Positions 1-23,924 are shown, numbered from the stretch's first letter. The stretch: 64,000 bases of DNA from Beaufortia kweichowensis (GCA_019155185.1 CM032816.1:12585848-12649847); one strand, 5' to 3'. Numbers and translations: made by a program. The notes: generated from the letters alone by a model not told the origin.

Positions 1-4240
<4,240 letters not shown>

Positions 4241-6824
4241 AATGATGGACTGAAAGCTGTTCTCTCAACTGCACAGAAAACAAAAACATATTTTTAATGT
4301 TCTTTGCAATTGTATTTACGTGATTCCATATTTTTAGCCAGTATATGTACATTTTTTTTTTGTGTATATGGTCATTTTAGATTTTGTATTTTTGCAGAAC
4401 TTCACAGATCGACTCTCATTCATGAAGAACAGTGAGTTTCTGTTAGAAATCGTTTGTAAAACCATTTTACAAGTTGAAGTTTGGAGATTGATTGGAAGTA
4501 ATGAGTAATGATCGAGGTCTGATGACAAACAGCAGGAGAGTTAAAGGTGTGATTCTGCATCAGAACAGATCTGTGAAAGTGGACGCCTGGTGCTTCAGTA
4601 TCTCCTCAAGAAGACGACAGACTTTTCTACTTTGAGCTTGAGATGAATCAAATGAACTGCAAATATTTGCTTTCATCAACACTTTGTACAATTCCCAAAA
4701 TAGACAATTTTATATCTATTCATGTTTTGCTTTGTTTTTATATGACATTTTTCATGTAAGTTATGAAGAAATCTGCATCGTGTTTCTCATCCAGCAGCCC
4801 TTTTTCTCCCAAAGAATGAAATATTATAAACGGGCGCTCGCTCGTCGTACAGTTTGAATGTCAATGTGACTGTAATGAGTTCTGCTTATGAATCAAGTTG
4901 TTATTTGTGTTTACAGTAAAAGGAGAACATTTAAAAAACATACTGAATCATGTTGAAACTGTCATTTGCACTTTTTATATGGATTTGAAATCGCTGATGC
5001 CATGTAAAATATCCACCTATTTTATGTAATGATGATGTCACAAGTAAACAGCTGGTTTTAAAGACACATGTGAGTCTCTTTGGTGCTTTATTATTGATCT
5101 TGTTCTCTTTAATGTCTCACTGATGATGATCTGATAATATACATCATCAGACTGGATGAAAGGTTTATGGAGGTTTGTGTTATTATGGTTTGGTTTGACA
5201 GACGGAGGAGATTTTAATTAACCTGATAACTGTCACACATGAAAATAAATATCTAAAAATGTAGTTTTCAGTGCAAGTCTTTCTAAAAAATTCATTTGCA
5301 TTTATATTTATTTTCAGGCACACTGGGGTCAAGATGTCTCGCTAACCACTTGACTACAACCCCTACAAATAACCCGTTAACTGTCACCGTTCCTCAGGAG
5401 AAACATCATGTTTTTTCCTTATTCACTTTAATATTTCATAGTTGAATTCTAATCATGATAAACTATATATTGATGGAAAGGTATAAGACTGACAAATAAA
5501 TATTTAACAAAGTTTCATAACGATAATAATAAAAAATATAAAAAATGTTAATGATATTTTCAAAAATACCTAAAATGTAAAAAATAGTTTGGATAATGTA
5601 TTTTCATTTGTATACTTCATATGTGCAAATCAAGACATCTTTTATAGACATGTCTTAGAAAAAAGCATTACTGGTGTTTAAGTTATTTTCAACTGAGACA
5701 GATCAAACATTTATTTTAGTCAGAGACTTTAGCCTCGTCTTTGAAACTGGGCTGATGAGATTTCTCTGAATAATTTCTCTTAAATCTGATTGTGAGCTAA
5801 AATCTTGCTATTGATAAACTTCATGTATGTGTTCTTTGATATTTCACCTTAACGTGCATGAAGAAGAAGAGTCAAGTTTTACTTCGACATCATGAATAAA
5901 TCAGACAGAAATGTTCATCAAAAACATTTAATGATTAGAAAACTTGTTTAGTACTGTTTATAGTTTAAACCCCCTCCTCTACTAATCCTAACATTTCATG
6001 ACTTTTCATTACAAACAATTTTCTGTTTATGTTTGAATGGCAGAATTTTTCAAAACATCTCATATTTTAAGTAACTGTATCAGTGAACATTTTGATTTGT
6101 TTAGCACAAAAAGCTCAATTTTATACAGATGAGAGGAAAAGCAATAATCTAAACGCACTTTAAAGAACTTCATTAAACAAACCCAATGTGAAAACACACA
6201 AACCTTCAGTCTTACAATGAAGACAAACACGCTAAAGTTTTCTGCGTTTATCACAATTCAGAGAGAATAATTCTGATCAAACTTTACATTTACACAGTCA
6301 CGTCCTCCTCAATGAATTCTGGGAGTGTGTCATTCATTTTGGCACTAATAAGGAATCCATTTGAGGAATTTATTATCTTATAAATAATATTACAACAATG
6401 TTGTTTAAATCGTGTGGTACATTATTTTCAGATTATTTACAGCTAAATTTGCTGCAGTTGACAACTAAATCCTTCTGCCATAAACATGTATAAAGATGGA
6501 TTTCATGAATGAAACTAGAAACGGCAACAGAGCTGCTTGTACCACCACGAGCGACAGGGAATTATTAAATTACTTCATTGTACAGTGTAACTGATCTCAC
6601 AAGAGGATACAGGATCATTTCTGCACACATACAAATATACAAACACACTGATGAACATTTCAACATCATACCTTCAGTTACAAAACAATAAAAGAACATG
6701 AATCCCAACAATAGTGCTTCTGCCTTCCAGAGACTGAACTGAGATCAGATCAGATCAGGACCCCAGTCAGCGTTTGAGCTCTGGACCAGCGGAGGTCTAC
6801 GAGGAGCAGATGTGGGATCTGGTT
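4241..6824. other. Convergent 3' UTRs of neo1 and scamp2, spacer
   Basis: There is no convincing ORF in this AT-rich stretch. Its left part should be neo1 3' UTR and its right part scamp2 3' UTR, since the two genes converge. I see no RNA gene or mobile element that I can name. Confidence 0.6.
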
Positions 6825-10240
<3,416 letters not shown>

Positions 10241-11676
10241 CGTGTAGTGGTTTTATCCACCTGTAGAGTCCGAACTGAGCGGTACCAGACCTGCGATCTC
10301 TGCTGCGCTGTTTCCTCTGCACACTTCCGCGGTGAGTGCGTAACACGCATGCGCAGCAGAACAGCGCCTGACGTCATAGCGACACGTAGTGTGATTAAAC
10401 AATAAAAACGCTTTCGCAAATCACTTCTTATGAAACATTGGTTTGATAATAACATCATACTGGTGGATCAGTTATTTAATGCAAATGGTTTTCTTTTCAC
10501 CTATAATGAGACACATTACAAGATTCCTGTGACACCAGGGGACTATGGCAATATCCTCTAAAGTCTGTATGCTGTTCAGATCACAGAAAAGAATTAACAG
10601 TCAACAATGGTCCCCATCTAATATAATTAACTCTTATGTAGGTAATATTAGTTTTTCTCTTAATTCAAAAAACAGATCTATAAGAGAGTTATATATTATT
10701 ATATGTTTGCCTTATATTTACTCTCATTGGAATCGATTAACAGATTATATTATATATTATAATATTGCTTGGAAAAAGGTCTGGCTTATACCTAATCAAT
10801 ATTTAATTACAAACAAAGTCAAAGTGGTATCATTAAAAATTATACATTAGATTTACCCAGTGAAGCATTACCTTGTCAAATTTAAAAATGGTGTTGACGT
10901 TAAATGCACTTTCTGTGACAATTGCCCTGAAACTGTGATTCATTTGTTTTGGCACTGTCCATTGGTAAGACCATTCTGGCAAAACGTTTGTGATTTTATA
11001 GCTAAAAATACTGATAACCAATCTGTGCTATTGTGGAAGGATGTAGTATTTGGTCATTTGGAGGATTGTAGAAACAAAAGTAACCAGAAAGAAAACTTTA
11101 TACTTTTAATGGCAAAGTTTTATATTCATAAATGCAAGTTTTCTTGCAAAAAACCCTGTTTTCTATCTTTTAAGAGAGAAATTGAACATTATATTGACTC
11201 TTTACGATATTCCTTGAAACAAAAAGCAGTTAAAACTTTAAAAATTTGTAAACTTCTCAATATTTTTTTTCTAGACTTTATTTAAGGCCCTCTAGTGTAC
11301 TTTTGTTTTGTTTTGTTTTGATGTTATATATTGTACATTGATGTCTCTAATAACAATAACTTTATTGTCTTATTAAACACATGAACAGTGATATTTTACT
11401 CAAGTATGGTTTAATTTTGTATTAGTATACATATTGTAAAATTTTAAATTAAAAGAAAAAAAAATCGCTTTTCTTAAAAAAGGGTTTCATTTATAAAACA
11501 ATTTTCAAGGTTATATTGAAGAAGGTTAGCTCAGTTTAACTAACGCTAATAATTATAAATAATTATTTTTAAACTTAAGCCTTTGTTGTTTCCTTAAAAA
11601 ACAATTCCTGAAATAATAAACGAAATAAACTGCTCGTGATTGGATGGCAAAACGTGACGTCACATGCATCGCAGAC
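10241..11676. promoter_or_regulatory. Divergent scamp2/mpi upstream region, interrupted by a LINE
   Basis: The two start codons face away from each other, 1,436 bp apart. Flanks close to each start are GC-richer (for example CTGCGCTGTTTCCTC near 10300 and GTGACGTCACATGC near 11655, a CRE-like TGACGTCA). The middle, about 10410-11465, is a LINE remnant. The original shared promoter would have been only about 380 bp if the insert is removed (inference). Confidence 0.6.
10410..11465 (+). mobile_element. 5'-truncated LINE (L1/Tx1-like), ORF2 C-terminal end, decayed
   Basis: The + strand encodes the end of a LINE ORF2. A segment resembling WFDNNIILVDQLFNANG is followed by IPVTPGDYGN, then a C-terminal Cys-rich knuckle CTFCDNCPETVIHLFWHCP, a hallmark of L1-clade ORF2 ends. 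Reading runs to a TAA at 11283-11285. A frameshift lies near 10545 and an in-frame TAG at 10848-10850, so it is dead. The 3' end is A-rich (TTAAAAGAAAAAAAAATCGC). CGCTTT occurs just outside both ends and may be part of a target-site duplication, but the match is weak. The 5' limit is approximate. Confidence 0.85.
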
Positions 11677-14197
11677 ATGGCGGAAGTAAAAGGTCAGTTC
11701 AGTCTCTCAATTACACATTTCAGTCTTTATTTTACACAAAACAAACCAGATGTGATTGTTAGATGTTAACGGGTCGGAGTGTGTTGTTGTTCATGTGTGT
11801 GTGTGTTATTAATGCTGTTGTTTAATCATCAGCTTATATGAATGAAATTCACATCGATCATTCACTAAAGCATCTTTCAGCAGTTGTGTGTGTTTGATTG
11901 TGTTTTTGTGTAGTGTTTCCTCTGTGCTGTGTGGTACAGACCTACGCGTGGGGTAAAGTGGGTCTGGACAGTGAGGTCGCTCGGCTGGTGATCGGTGGAG
12001 ATTCTCAGACTGTCATACATGATGATAAACCCTATGCGGAGGTTCAGACTCATTCATCATCTCTTCTCATTCACTTTCCTTTAGATCATCACACACCTGT
12101 ATGATGTTACTGATAGGAATTCTTTTAAATACATTGATTTCAGCATATCAAGATTGAATTGACGTGTGAATTATTACTCATAGACGTTTGTGTTTATGTG
12201 GTTGTGTTGTTTTTCTTAAGCGTTGTGTAGCAGAAACACACAGTGTCTGTAAATAGCTGATGATTTAAAGGTCAGTTTGACATTTACTTTGTCAGGCGGC
12301 CGTCTATTAATAATCCAGCAGTGCTGTACACTCTTCAAACTCTTTTCTATTCTGGTATGAATCAAAATAAAAGGACACGTCTTTCACGTCTTTTTCATCT
12401 TCCAGGTGAAGCGTGTTTTAATTTCTCAGTTTTAACATCATTTTTGTCTTCACTGTAGCTGTGGATGGGCGCTCATCCTAAAGGCGACGCTCTCATTAAA
12501 GACAACAGGATATCTCAGAGGACACTCGGACAGTGGATAGCAGATTTTCCAGCGTGCCTGGGGTCAAGGGTCAAGGACGCATTTCATGGAGAGCTGCCTT
12601 TCCTCTTCAAAGTGCTGTCTGTCAACACGGCTCTGTCCATCCAGGCACATCCCAACAGGGTCAGAGAATATCCCACACAAAACTGAATGATCACTATAGT
12701 TGTATTCCCTGGCATTTACTCGATGGTTTCACTTGTGTTGTTTTTCACAGGAGTTGGCAGCTCAACTTCATGCTCAGTTTCCAGAACATTATCCAGACAG
12801 TAACCATAAGCCTGAGATGGCCATTGCCCTCACACAGTTTGAGGGGCTCTGTGGCTTTCGGCCAGTAGAAGAAATCATCACCTTTCTTAAAAGTGAGTGT
12901 CGAAAGATATTTATATTTGGTAGATATTAAGTATTTCTGTCTGGAGTTTCTGCTTTTATTGTGAACGGCATACGTTTGTAAGTCCTGTGACTTTTCTTTT
13001 AGGCTGATGTCACATTACCTTTCAAACCCTTCAATCCATCCAATCAGCTGATGACTTTAAACTAATATCACATGCTGGTCTGTATTTGTCTGATTGTGTC
13101 ATACGATGTCAAACGTGTGTTCAGATGTGCCAGAGTTTCGTGCATTAGTGAGTAATGAAGCTGCAGAGGATCTCCAGAGCTCTGACGGTGATCCTGAGCG
13201 AACGTCTCTCGCTCTGAAGAAATGTTTCACACGCATGATGAACTGTGAGAAGAAGCTGTTGGTGGATCAGCTGAACATGCTTGTTAAACGCATCTCAGAG
13301 GAAGGTGAGCAGAGGTCGTACGCTGGTGCACATCAGCTCCTGTTGAGAGCGCTTAAACGCCGTCTTGTGTTTCAGAGGCTGCGGGCAGAGACGCATCCAG
13401 CAGTAATGGAGATCTGTTGCTACGGTTACACTCGCAGTATCCAGGAGACATCGGATGTTTCTCCATCTACTTCCTGAACCGTATCGTGCTGCAGCCGGGC
13501 GAGGCCATGTTTCTGGGAGCAAATGAACCTCATGCTTATCTTTCTGGAGGTCAGAGGTCACAACAATAGAGATTATCATGAGAGTAATGTCATGCTCATA
13601 CCATCATGTTAGTCTTGAGAGTACTTTTATCTGACACCATGATGTGAGTTCTGAACAGTCCTGTCCTTCATCTTCATCAGATTGTGTTGAATGTATGGCG
13701 TGTTCGGATAACACCGTACGTGCTGGACTGACTCCTAAATACATCGATGTGGACACGCTGTGTGACATGCTGAATTACTGTCCTGCTCCAGCCAGCGCTA
13801 AACTCTTCCCCAGTGTTCGGGATAACTCTGATCCCTGCGTCTACATTTATGACCCGCCGGTGTCTGACTTCACTGTCATCAGAATACAGGTGCATCAGCA
13901 GCATATATCCTTTCACTGTGTGAAAAAACACATGGCTGTATGTTCTTAAATTCATTCTTCATGTGTGTGTGTGTGTAGATACCGGCGTCAGTGGGTCAGT
14001 ACATGGTGAGCGCGCTGGAATCTGCCGGCATTCTGTTGGTTATTGAAGGAGAGGCTGTCGCCACCTCAGCCGCCGCCCTCTCTGACATCACCCTGCAGAG
14101 CGGCTCTGTGCTTTTCATTTCAGCCAATGAGAGCGTCTCTTTACAGGTGACATCACCGGCGGGCATGACCATGTTCAGAGCCTGCTGTTTACTGTAG
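11677..14197 (+). CDS. mpi: Mannose-6-phosphate isomerase
   Basis: MPI interconverts fructose-6-phosphate and mannose-6-phosphate in the cytosol, feeding mannose into N-glycosylation. It is a Zn-dependent type I cupin. Eight exons with clean GT-AG junctions and an uninterrupted frame: 11677-11692, 11914-12041, 12459-12659, 12751-12892, 13125-13304, 13376-13549, 13681-13889, 13979-14197. The start is MAEVK. Exon 2 has QTYAWGKVGLDSEVA. Exon 3 has LWMGAHPKGDA and LSIQAHPNR, which includes the first metal ligands (Q and H in IQAHP). Exon 4 has HKPEMAIALTQFEGLCGFRP with the metal-binding Glu (HKPE). Exon 6 has GEAMFLGANEPHAYLSG with the His ligand. TPKYIDVDTLCDMLNY is typical of the family. It is paired head-to-head with scamp2. 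A TTTAATAAAG polyadenylation signal lies near 14357. Confidence 0.98.
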
Positions 14198-16022
14198 GAA
14201 TGTGCAGAATCTGTCCTGAATCCTCCTGAAACTGATCCAGACTACAGCTTATGATCTCATACGGTTCTGGTTGATTCTGAAGAGTCATCGTGTTTTGCGG
14301 AATGATACACAGCATGACATATAACCCCTCAGAATGACAAATATTATGATTATGTTTAATAAAGTTGTTTTAATTATGATTGAGGTTCTGCCATGATAAA
14401 ATGATTCTGCATGTCCTTCTAAAATATATGAACTTCATGTACCGCTCATGTATGGACCACAGAGTCAACATGAAGCCAAGTTTGTAACTCCTTTTATATC
14501 TGTAGTGTAACTTTACAAAGTCAGACCTGAAATATAAATGCAACACATCTTCACTATGATAATTTATTAATAAACTAACAGTTTTTTATAATGAATGCCT
14601 CATGACATACTGTATGGTATATTATGGTATTATATACTGACTAGAATCAGAATAAATTATGACCATGAATAATGATAGAAATAACTCGTTTGCACGTTTG
14701 GAGGACAGGAAGTGTGTATTGAGAAAGTAAATTTGGGTTTTGACTTAATCTGTATGAAATGCACGAATGCATGTTTTCTCATTTTGGGCTGCAAACTATG
14801 AACAATACACAGGATCATTCTCTTCCATTAGTCATGTTTAGCAGAAAACAAACCCAGCTGAAAAACAACATTTATAAAATTAATCAAACCCAGTAAGAAG
14901 TTTTTTTCATAATACTACAAACTCTTCCATGAAGAAACAAAATATTAGTTTGAGGTTTTATAGTCTTATTTCTTACAAAGTCATTTCATGAGTTCATGCT
15001 GATGAATCCAGTCTTGTGACAATGAGTTTAAAATAACCCTGTAACCTCAGAAATGTCTATTTCATTCATGTAAATGTTTGTTACAGATGTTTTTTCTGAT
15101 CTGTATTCGTGAGTTTTTATCTGGCTGTGTTTATAACTGTAGTTACACTAACAGTGTTATCTGTGTTTTTATCTTAGAAAGTGTTTCTGTGACACACAAT
15201 CCCACAACACTGAACTCCAGCATTGTTTATATGTATATTTTAAAGCGCTTGTGATTGTTGGGAAGTTATTATGGGATGTAAGCATGTATTAGATGTGTTT
15301 CTGTCATGCTGAATAAATAACAGTTCACAGGACTCACGGCTCACGTGTTTTTATGAGCTGAACTTATCCAACAGGTTTCCTGCATAAAGGTGAAATTCAG
15401 TATCTATCATTGTTGTGAAACTGGGCGTTAACGATCTCTGTTTTATTGACTCATTGTGTTTACTCTTATATTACTCTTATGAACAGCCTGTTTGTTACTG
15501 TAATGACAGAAACTTCTCATTATAGTGTAAAATTACACAATGTCTTATGTCAGAAAATAAAAAGTACTTTTTATTTGAACTTGTACACATGCAAATGCAA
15601 GAAGTGTTCATTACCAGTTGTATAAATCAGTTGCAGTATTGTCAGAGATGATGTTCTTACAGTATATGAATCCTACAGTTCTAGTCTGTATTTCAATATA
15701 CTGCAGACTGATCTCATTTAATCATTTTAATAAACAGTTCCTCATATCAAAACATACATTTTCCTTTAAATGGTTTAATAAACCGTCACTCACTATGATT
15801 TAATCTTTCTGTGAGTTAATAGCTGGTCTCTATATAGGCACAGAATGACATCATCAACTGTTCAAAACTCCATGTTAAAACTGATCCATGACACGTAATA
15901 TAATAAGAATTTAAATAAGACTTATTGAAGAACATTTTATATACTGTAAAAACATCATAATACAACGAGTAATAAAGCTCAATGAAGTCAAATGTTTTTA
16001 ATCAAATGCTTCTGATCTGAGA
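14198..16022. other. mpi 3' UTR and spacer
   Basis: AT-rich sequence with the mpi poly(A) signal near 14357 and several further AATAAA motifs (for example near 15312). Only short chance ORFs are present. I see no gene, RNA or mobile element. Confidence 0.6.
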
Positions 16023-16780
16023 TCAGTTGGACGCTTCAGTACATTCATGTTCCTCTGGTTCTTCTGTGATGTTCTCAGCTTGTCGTGATGTTTTACAGAC
16101 AGCCGCAGTATTCAGTGAGTCCAGATGAAACAGGTGTTTGTGAATGTGAGCGGCTGTGGGTCTCAGGCTCCAGTAGAGCTTCTGCAGGGCCCGGACGTCC
16201 TCCAGAGCATCATGAGCTGCATACGAAACACCCAACAGGTTCTTCAGCAGACTCTCCTGTCTGAAGCTTTGAACTCCAGTGTCTTTAAGAAGCTGACGGG
16301 CCAAAGGAAGAGTGTCCACGAATCCAGAAACCCGTCTCTGAAAATCAGACTTCAGACTGAACTCATCCAGAGCTCTGGACAAAACGTGACAGTCGAACCT
16401 GCGGACGTTGTGACCCGCCAGGAGAGGACGATCAAACATCTGCAGGAAGCTCATGAAGGACACGAGAGATTCTCGGAGGGTGTTGGTGAGCACAGGTCTG
16501 TTATGGAGAAACAGACGGTGTCCTGTCACCCTGAAGCCCGTCAATCTGGACGCCCTGGGCTGAATGGGACGACGAGGAACCGTGAAGAGATTGAAGGTGT
16601 GATGACCACAAACTGCAGCCAGCTGGATGATATCACACGACAGATCTGCACAAGACAAACACACAAACACAGTGTGATGACATACAAGTGCTGCCTAGTT
16701 ACTGTTCATGAACGTGACATACCGAGTCCAGTTGTTTCTAAATCAAAGAACACAGTACAGTCCGTATGCTGTGACGTCAT
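16023..16780 (-). CDS. DEDDh 3'-5' exonuclease, related to the PML exonuclease domain (Plex9-like)
   Basis: Two exons, 16780-16723 and 16645-16023, give about 226 residues made almost wholly of one RNase T/DnaQ-type exonuclease fold. Catalytic motifs are complete: ExoI in FFDLETTGL (Asp and Glu near residues 13-15), ExoII in GHNVRRFDCHVL (Asp), and ExoIII in YAAHDALEDVRAL (His and Asp). The start MTSQHTDCTVFFDLETTGL was chosen because it is the only ATG in frame with the ExoI motif after splicing. The family resembles the exonuclease at the C terminus of tetrapod PML isoform I; stand-alone fish genes of this kind have been called Plex9. Its place beside NEO1/SCAMP2/MPI-type neighbours fits human 15q24, where PML lies. 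There is no RING, B-box or coiled coil. A TREX-like or other DEDDh nuclease is the alternative. Substrate unknown. Confidence 0.8.
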
Positions 16781-16917
16781 CTCCGTTTCCGTTCATGAAT
16801 ATTATTAACCTCTAACGGAATCATTAATAAAGCGGCACAACGAGAGGGGTTCAATCAATGTCACGTGACTCATTAATATTCAAAAACTAGAGTTTCAGGT
16901 TTAAAGATCTTCATTGT

Positions 16918-17197
16918 CATGTGTAACAGGTACAATGAAATTCTCACGAGTAAGACACATACTAAGAGACACATACTAAGAGACACATACTAAGACACAC
17001 ATACTAAGAGACACATACTAAGAGACACATACTAAGACACACATACTAAGAGACACATACTAAGAGACACATACTAAGAGACACATACTAAGACACACAT
17101 ACTAAGAGACACATACTAAGAGACACATACTAAGAGACACATACTAAGACACACATACTAAGACACACATACTAAGAGACATACTAAGACACACATA
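16918..17197. repeat. 14-bp minisatellite AGACACATACTAAG
   Basis: About 19 copies of AGACACATACTAAG, some with ACACAC in place of AGACAC. It is preceded at 16903-16955 by TTCATTGTCATGTGTAACAG and CAATGAAATTCTCA, which look like the 3' tail of a dispersed retroposon. The satellite may have expanded from that tail (inference). Confidence 0.9.
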
Positions 17198-17199
17198 CA

Positions 17200-17667
17200 T
17201 GCCCTGCGTCCGAAATCACATACTGGACTCTACATACTGAATTAGATAAGGTATCTACTTTTCGACCGTGGAAACAGTACGTTCTATATAGTATGTGAGA
17301 GCGCAGTATTACATCTCGGACATACTACATCCGCCATGTTTCACTGTCATGTGACCCGTATGCTCTTTGACCTCTGACGTATTCACAGCAGCCGTGAAAT
17401 AACACGTTGTTAAATGAGCGCCATTTAATCACAAACATATATATATATATTTAGGTACTTGCGCTTCAAAAGAGAAGATCGCGAGTTTCCGGTTTGGTTT
17501 ATTAACGTTTAAAACATCGCGGCTCGTCGGGACAGAACCGCGTCCATCCAGCGCACACTGCGCAGTAACCCATCCGGGTGTTTCTCCCGTACTGTTGTTT
17601 GCATACTATTCATGAGTCCTTCATACTCATTTTCGCATCTTATATAGTATGGAAGTAGGCGATTTCA
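17200..17667. mobile_element. MITE-like non-autonomous DNA transposon
   Basis: The left end reads GCCCTGCGTCCGAAATCACA TACT and the right end, reversed, gives GAAATCGCCTACTTCCATAC. The two ends therefore share a GAAATC(A/G)C...TACT inverted repeat with TATATAGTATG motifs inside both arms. The interior has no ORF. The outermost bases of the right repeat (GCGTCC) are missing, so this copy is incomplete. The superfamily was not determined. Confidence 0.65.
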
Positions 17668-18445
17668 ATAAAAATAACTCGGCTCATGTCAGTAAATGAC
17701 TGATAAAGAACAATAAAATAAACACAAATAGCATAAGAAAAATCTCTAATTAATAAAATGAGTGAGAGTCGAAGAGCACGTGCGTTTCTTTAATACTTGT
17801 GTACAGTATATTATATTTATAAATGTATTTACGGTGTCCTTATTATTTCTATGTTTTAATAAACCAACTTGCACATTTTCATCGTAATCGCGACTTTTAT
17901 TTTGAAAAGTGACCTTCAGGTTTTATTCACGGGTGAGAATAACGTGCACGCGTGTGTCAACAAGCCCATAATTTACTCTTGATCATATAAACACACACAC
18001 TTCACAAACCCTCATTTCTTTCTCAAGCTTGTGATCGTGTTTTTAAGTGGATTGTTTGATAAATCACGCGGGTAAGAACATCATCACACGACACACAAAC
18101 GGTTTGACTGTAAATAATTTACCTGCTAAAATACATGAATGCTTTGATGTGTTACCTGTGCAAGATATCTGGAGATTATTCAATAATATAAACGTATTTT
18201 TTATAGCAAACAATTGATTTTTTTATATTCTGCATTTATACTCTCTTACATGTTTTTAAACATGAAATCAAAATTCACCATATTATTAAGGAATTGTTTT
18301 ATTCTCTTTGGACACGTAGATTTGGTGTGAAACTTTAGCAAATAAAAGTCCTGGTATTCTTCAGATGTCTTTCTATGGCTGATGGGACAGAAATGGTCTT
18401 TATTTTGTCAGCAGTATAATGCATGATTTGTTGTTATATTTGAGA
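17668..18445. promoter_or_regulatory. Ferritin upstream region, probable 5' UTR exon, no canonical IRE seen
   Basis: A possible non-coding first exon ends at the donor GCGG|GTAAGAA near 18070. I searched this stretch by eye for the iron-responsive element loop CAGTGN and found only CAGTAT (near 17803 and 18412), with no matching stem. Ferritin heavy-chain mRNAs usually carry an IRE in the 5' UTR, so the absence is notable. Confidence 0.5.
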
Positions 18446-18776
18446 ATGATGAGTTCTCAGGTGAGACAGAACTTTCATCAGGAGTGTGAAGCGGCCATCA
18501 ACAGACAGATCTATCTGGAGCTTTATGCTTCATATGTTTATCTGTCTATGGTGAGAGATCTCTTACATGATAAGATTACTGTTTATATTAATAGATTCAC
18601 GCTCATGGGCTTTAACTGTTTGTCTCCTCAGGCCTATTATTTTGACAGGGATGATAAAGCTTTGCCCAACTTTGCCAAGTTTTTCCATGAGCAGTCCAAA
18701 GAGGAGCGAGAACATGCCGAGAAACTCATGAGCTTTCAGAACCAGAGAGGAGGAAGAATCTACCTGCAGGACATCA

Positions 18777-18814
<38 letters not shown>

Positions 18815-19415
18815 AGCAGGGAAATATAAAAGTTCATTCAATAACTAATATCTGATATCACTAATATCTGATATCAGTAATATCACTAATATCTATTATC
18901 ACTAATATCTATTATCACTAATATCTATTATCACTAATATCTATTATCACTAATATCTATTATCACTAATATCTCATATGAATGTGTACAGAAGCCGGAT
19001 CGGGACGAGTGGGGCAGTGGACTGGAAGCATTAGAATGTGCTCTGACTTTGGAAAAGAGTGTCAATCTGTCATTACTGGAACTGCACAAGGTGGCGACCC
19101 AACACAATGATCCGCATGTGAGTAAACACACACATAGTATTTACATGCTACTTTACCACAGTGTTGCTATCAGAGAAGCATCCAAGAGTTCAGTGATAAA
19201 CCTGATGAAAAAGATATAAACAAATAAAATAAAATAAAACCTGTTTGTCTCGCCATCATCAGGTGTGTGATTTTCTGGAAACACATTATTTGGACGAGCA
19301 GGTGAAGTCCATCAAGCAGCTCTCTGATTGGGTGAGCAGTCTGAAGAGGATGGGCGCTCCTCAAAACAACATGGCAGAATATCTGTTTGACAGACACACA
19401 CTGGGAAAAGAATGA
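18446..19415 (+). CDS. fth1: Ferritin, heavy (ferroxidase) type subunit
   Basis: Subunit of the 24-mer iron-storage shell; it oxidises Fe(II) at a di-iron centre. Four exons: 18446-18550, 18632-18778, 18992-19117, 19263-19415, all in phase. Ferroxidase ligands are all present: Glu in IYLELYASYVY with its Tyr, Glu-Glu...His in EEREHAEKLM, Glu in LECALTLEKSVN, and Gln in LDEQVK. So it is a working H- or fish M-type chain, not an L chain. The protein is about 175 residues, close to usual. Two adjacent ATGs (18446, 18449) give MMSSQVRQNFHQE; the first in-frame ATG at 18419 would add nine unrelated residues. A poly(A) signal lies at 19536-19541. It converges on best1, as FTH1 does on BEST1 in human, which supports an fth1 orthologue. 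Fish have several copies, so the exact paralogue is uncertain. Confidence 0.9.
18779..18812. repeat. Short (CT)n directly after the ferritin exon 2 donor
   Basis: The donor GT is itself the start of GTCTCTCTCT, a CT run of about 30 bases. Confidence 0.85.
18846..18976. repeat. Minisatellite CACTAATATCTATTAT in ferritin intron 2
   Basis: About eight 15-16 bp units of TATCACTAATATCTAT type end about 15 bp before the acceptor of exon 3. Confidence 0.85.
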
Positions 19416-20009
19416 GATAGAAGACGATCATCTTCATCTGTCTGTGTGTGACGGTCACGGATTAATAATGTTTCAGTCATAAACAGCAGATCTACTGCTC
19501 ATCAATCAGCCAAATGTTTTTATTTTACAGCTTTTAATAAAAAACATAAAGTGATCACTGAAGTTGCGTGAGTTTTTATTCAAATATGTTTATTGAAGTT
19601 TTATATGTGAAATGTGTGTACTGACCAGATGATGTCATGAGGAAAAGTGACTATAAATCTGAGCACAGACATATGAATAAATGATGAAGTATCTGCATAA
19701 TTTATGAGCCAGTAAAACAAAACCCAATCAGAACGTCGTCCAGTTCAGAAAATATCGAGAGGAAGATACAAAACATTTAATGAGTCATTGATGAAACAGG
19801 TTTATTTTTACATGAATTATTCTTTTGAACAATAAATTCTAATAAGATCTATTCATTTCTGCGCTACATCCAGAGAGACACTTCACTGTGTTGTGTTGAG
19901 ATCCATCAGTCTGATATAATCATCTGTATGTCTCATAAACTCAACTGACCCATCAGAGAGGAAGTGAACAGATCCCCCTCAGCCAATGAGAGTCCAGATC
20001 TGCTGAGAG
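19416..20009. other. Convergent 3' UTRs of ferritin and best1
   Basis: The ferritin poly(A) signal AATAAA is at 19536-19541. The two stop codons are 594 bp apart, so the untranslated regions probably abut or overlap. No ORF of note. Confidence 0.6.

Positions 20010-23924
<3,915 letters not shown>

Noticed and set aside
16125..16808. 227-codon + strand ORF
   Set aside because: Antisense to the exonuclease gene, which has complete catalytic motifs; no recognisable domain on this strand.
18419..18445. Earlier in-frame ATG of ferritin at 18419
   Set aside because: Would add MHDLLLYLR, unlike any ferritin N terminus I know. MMSSQVRQNFHQ at 18446 fits the family.
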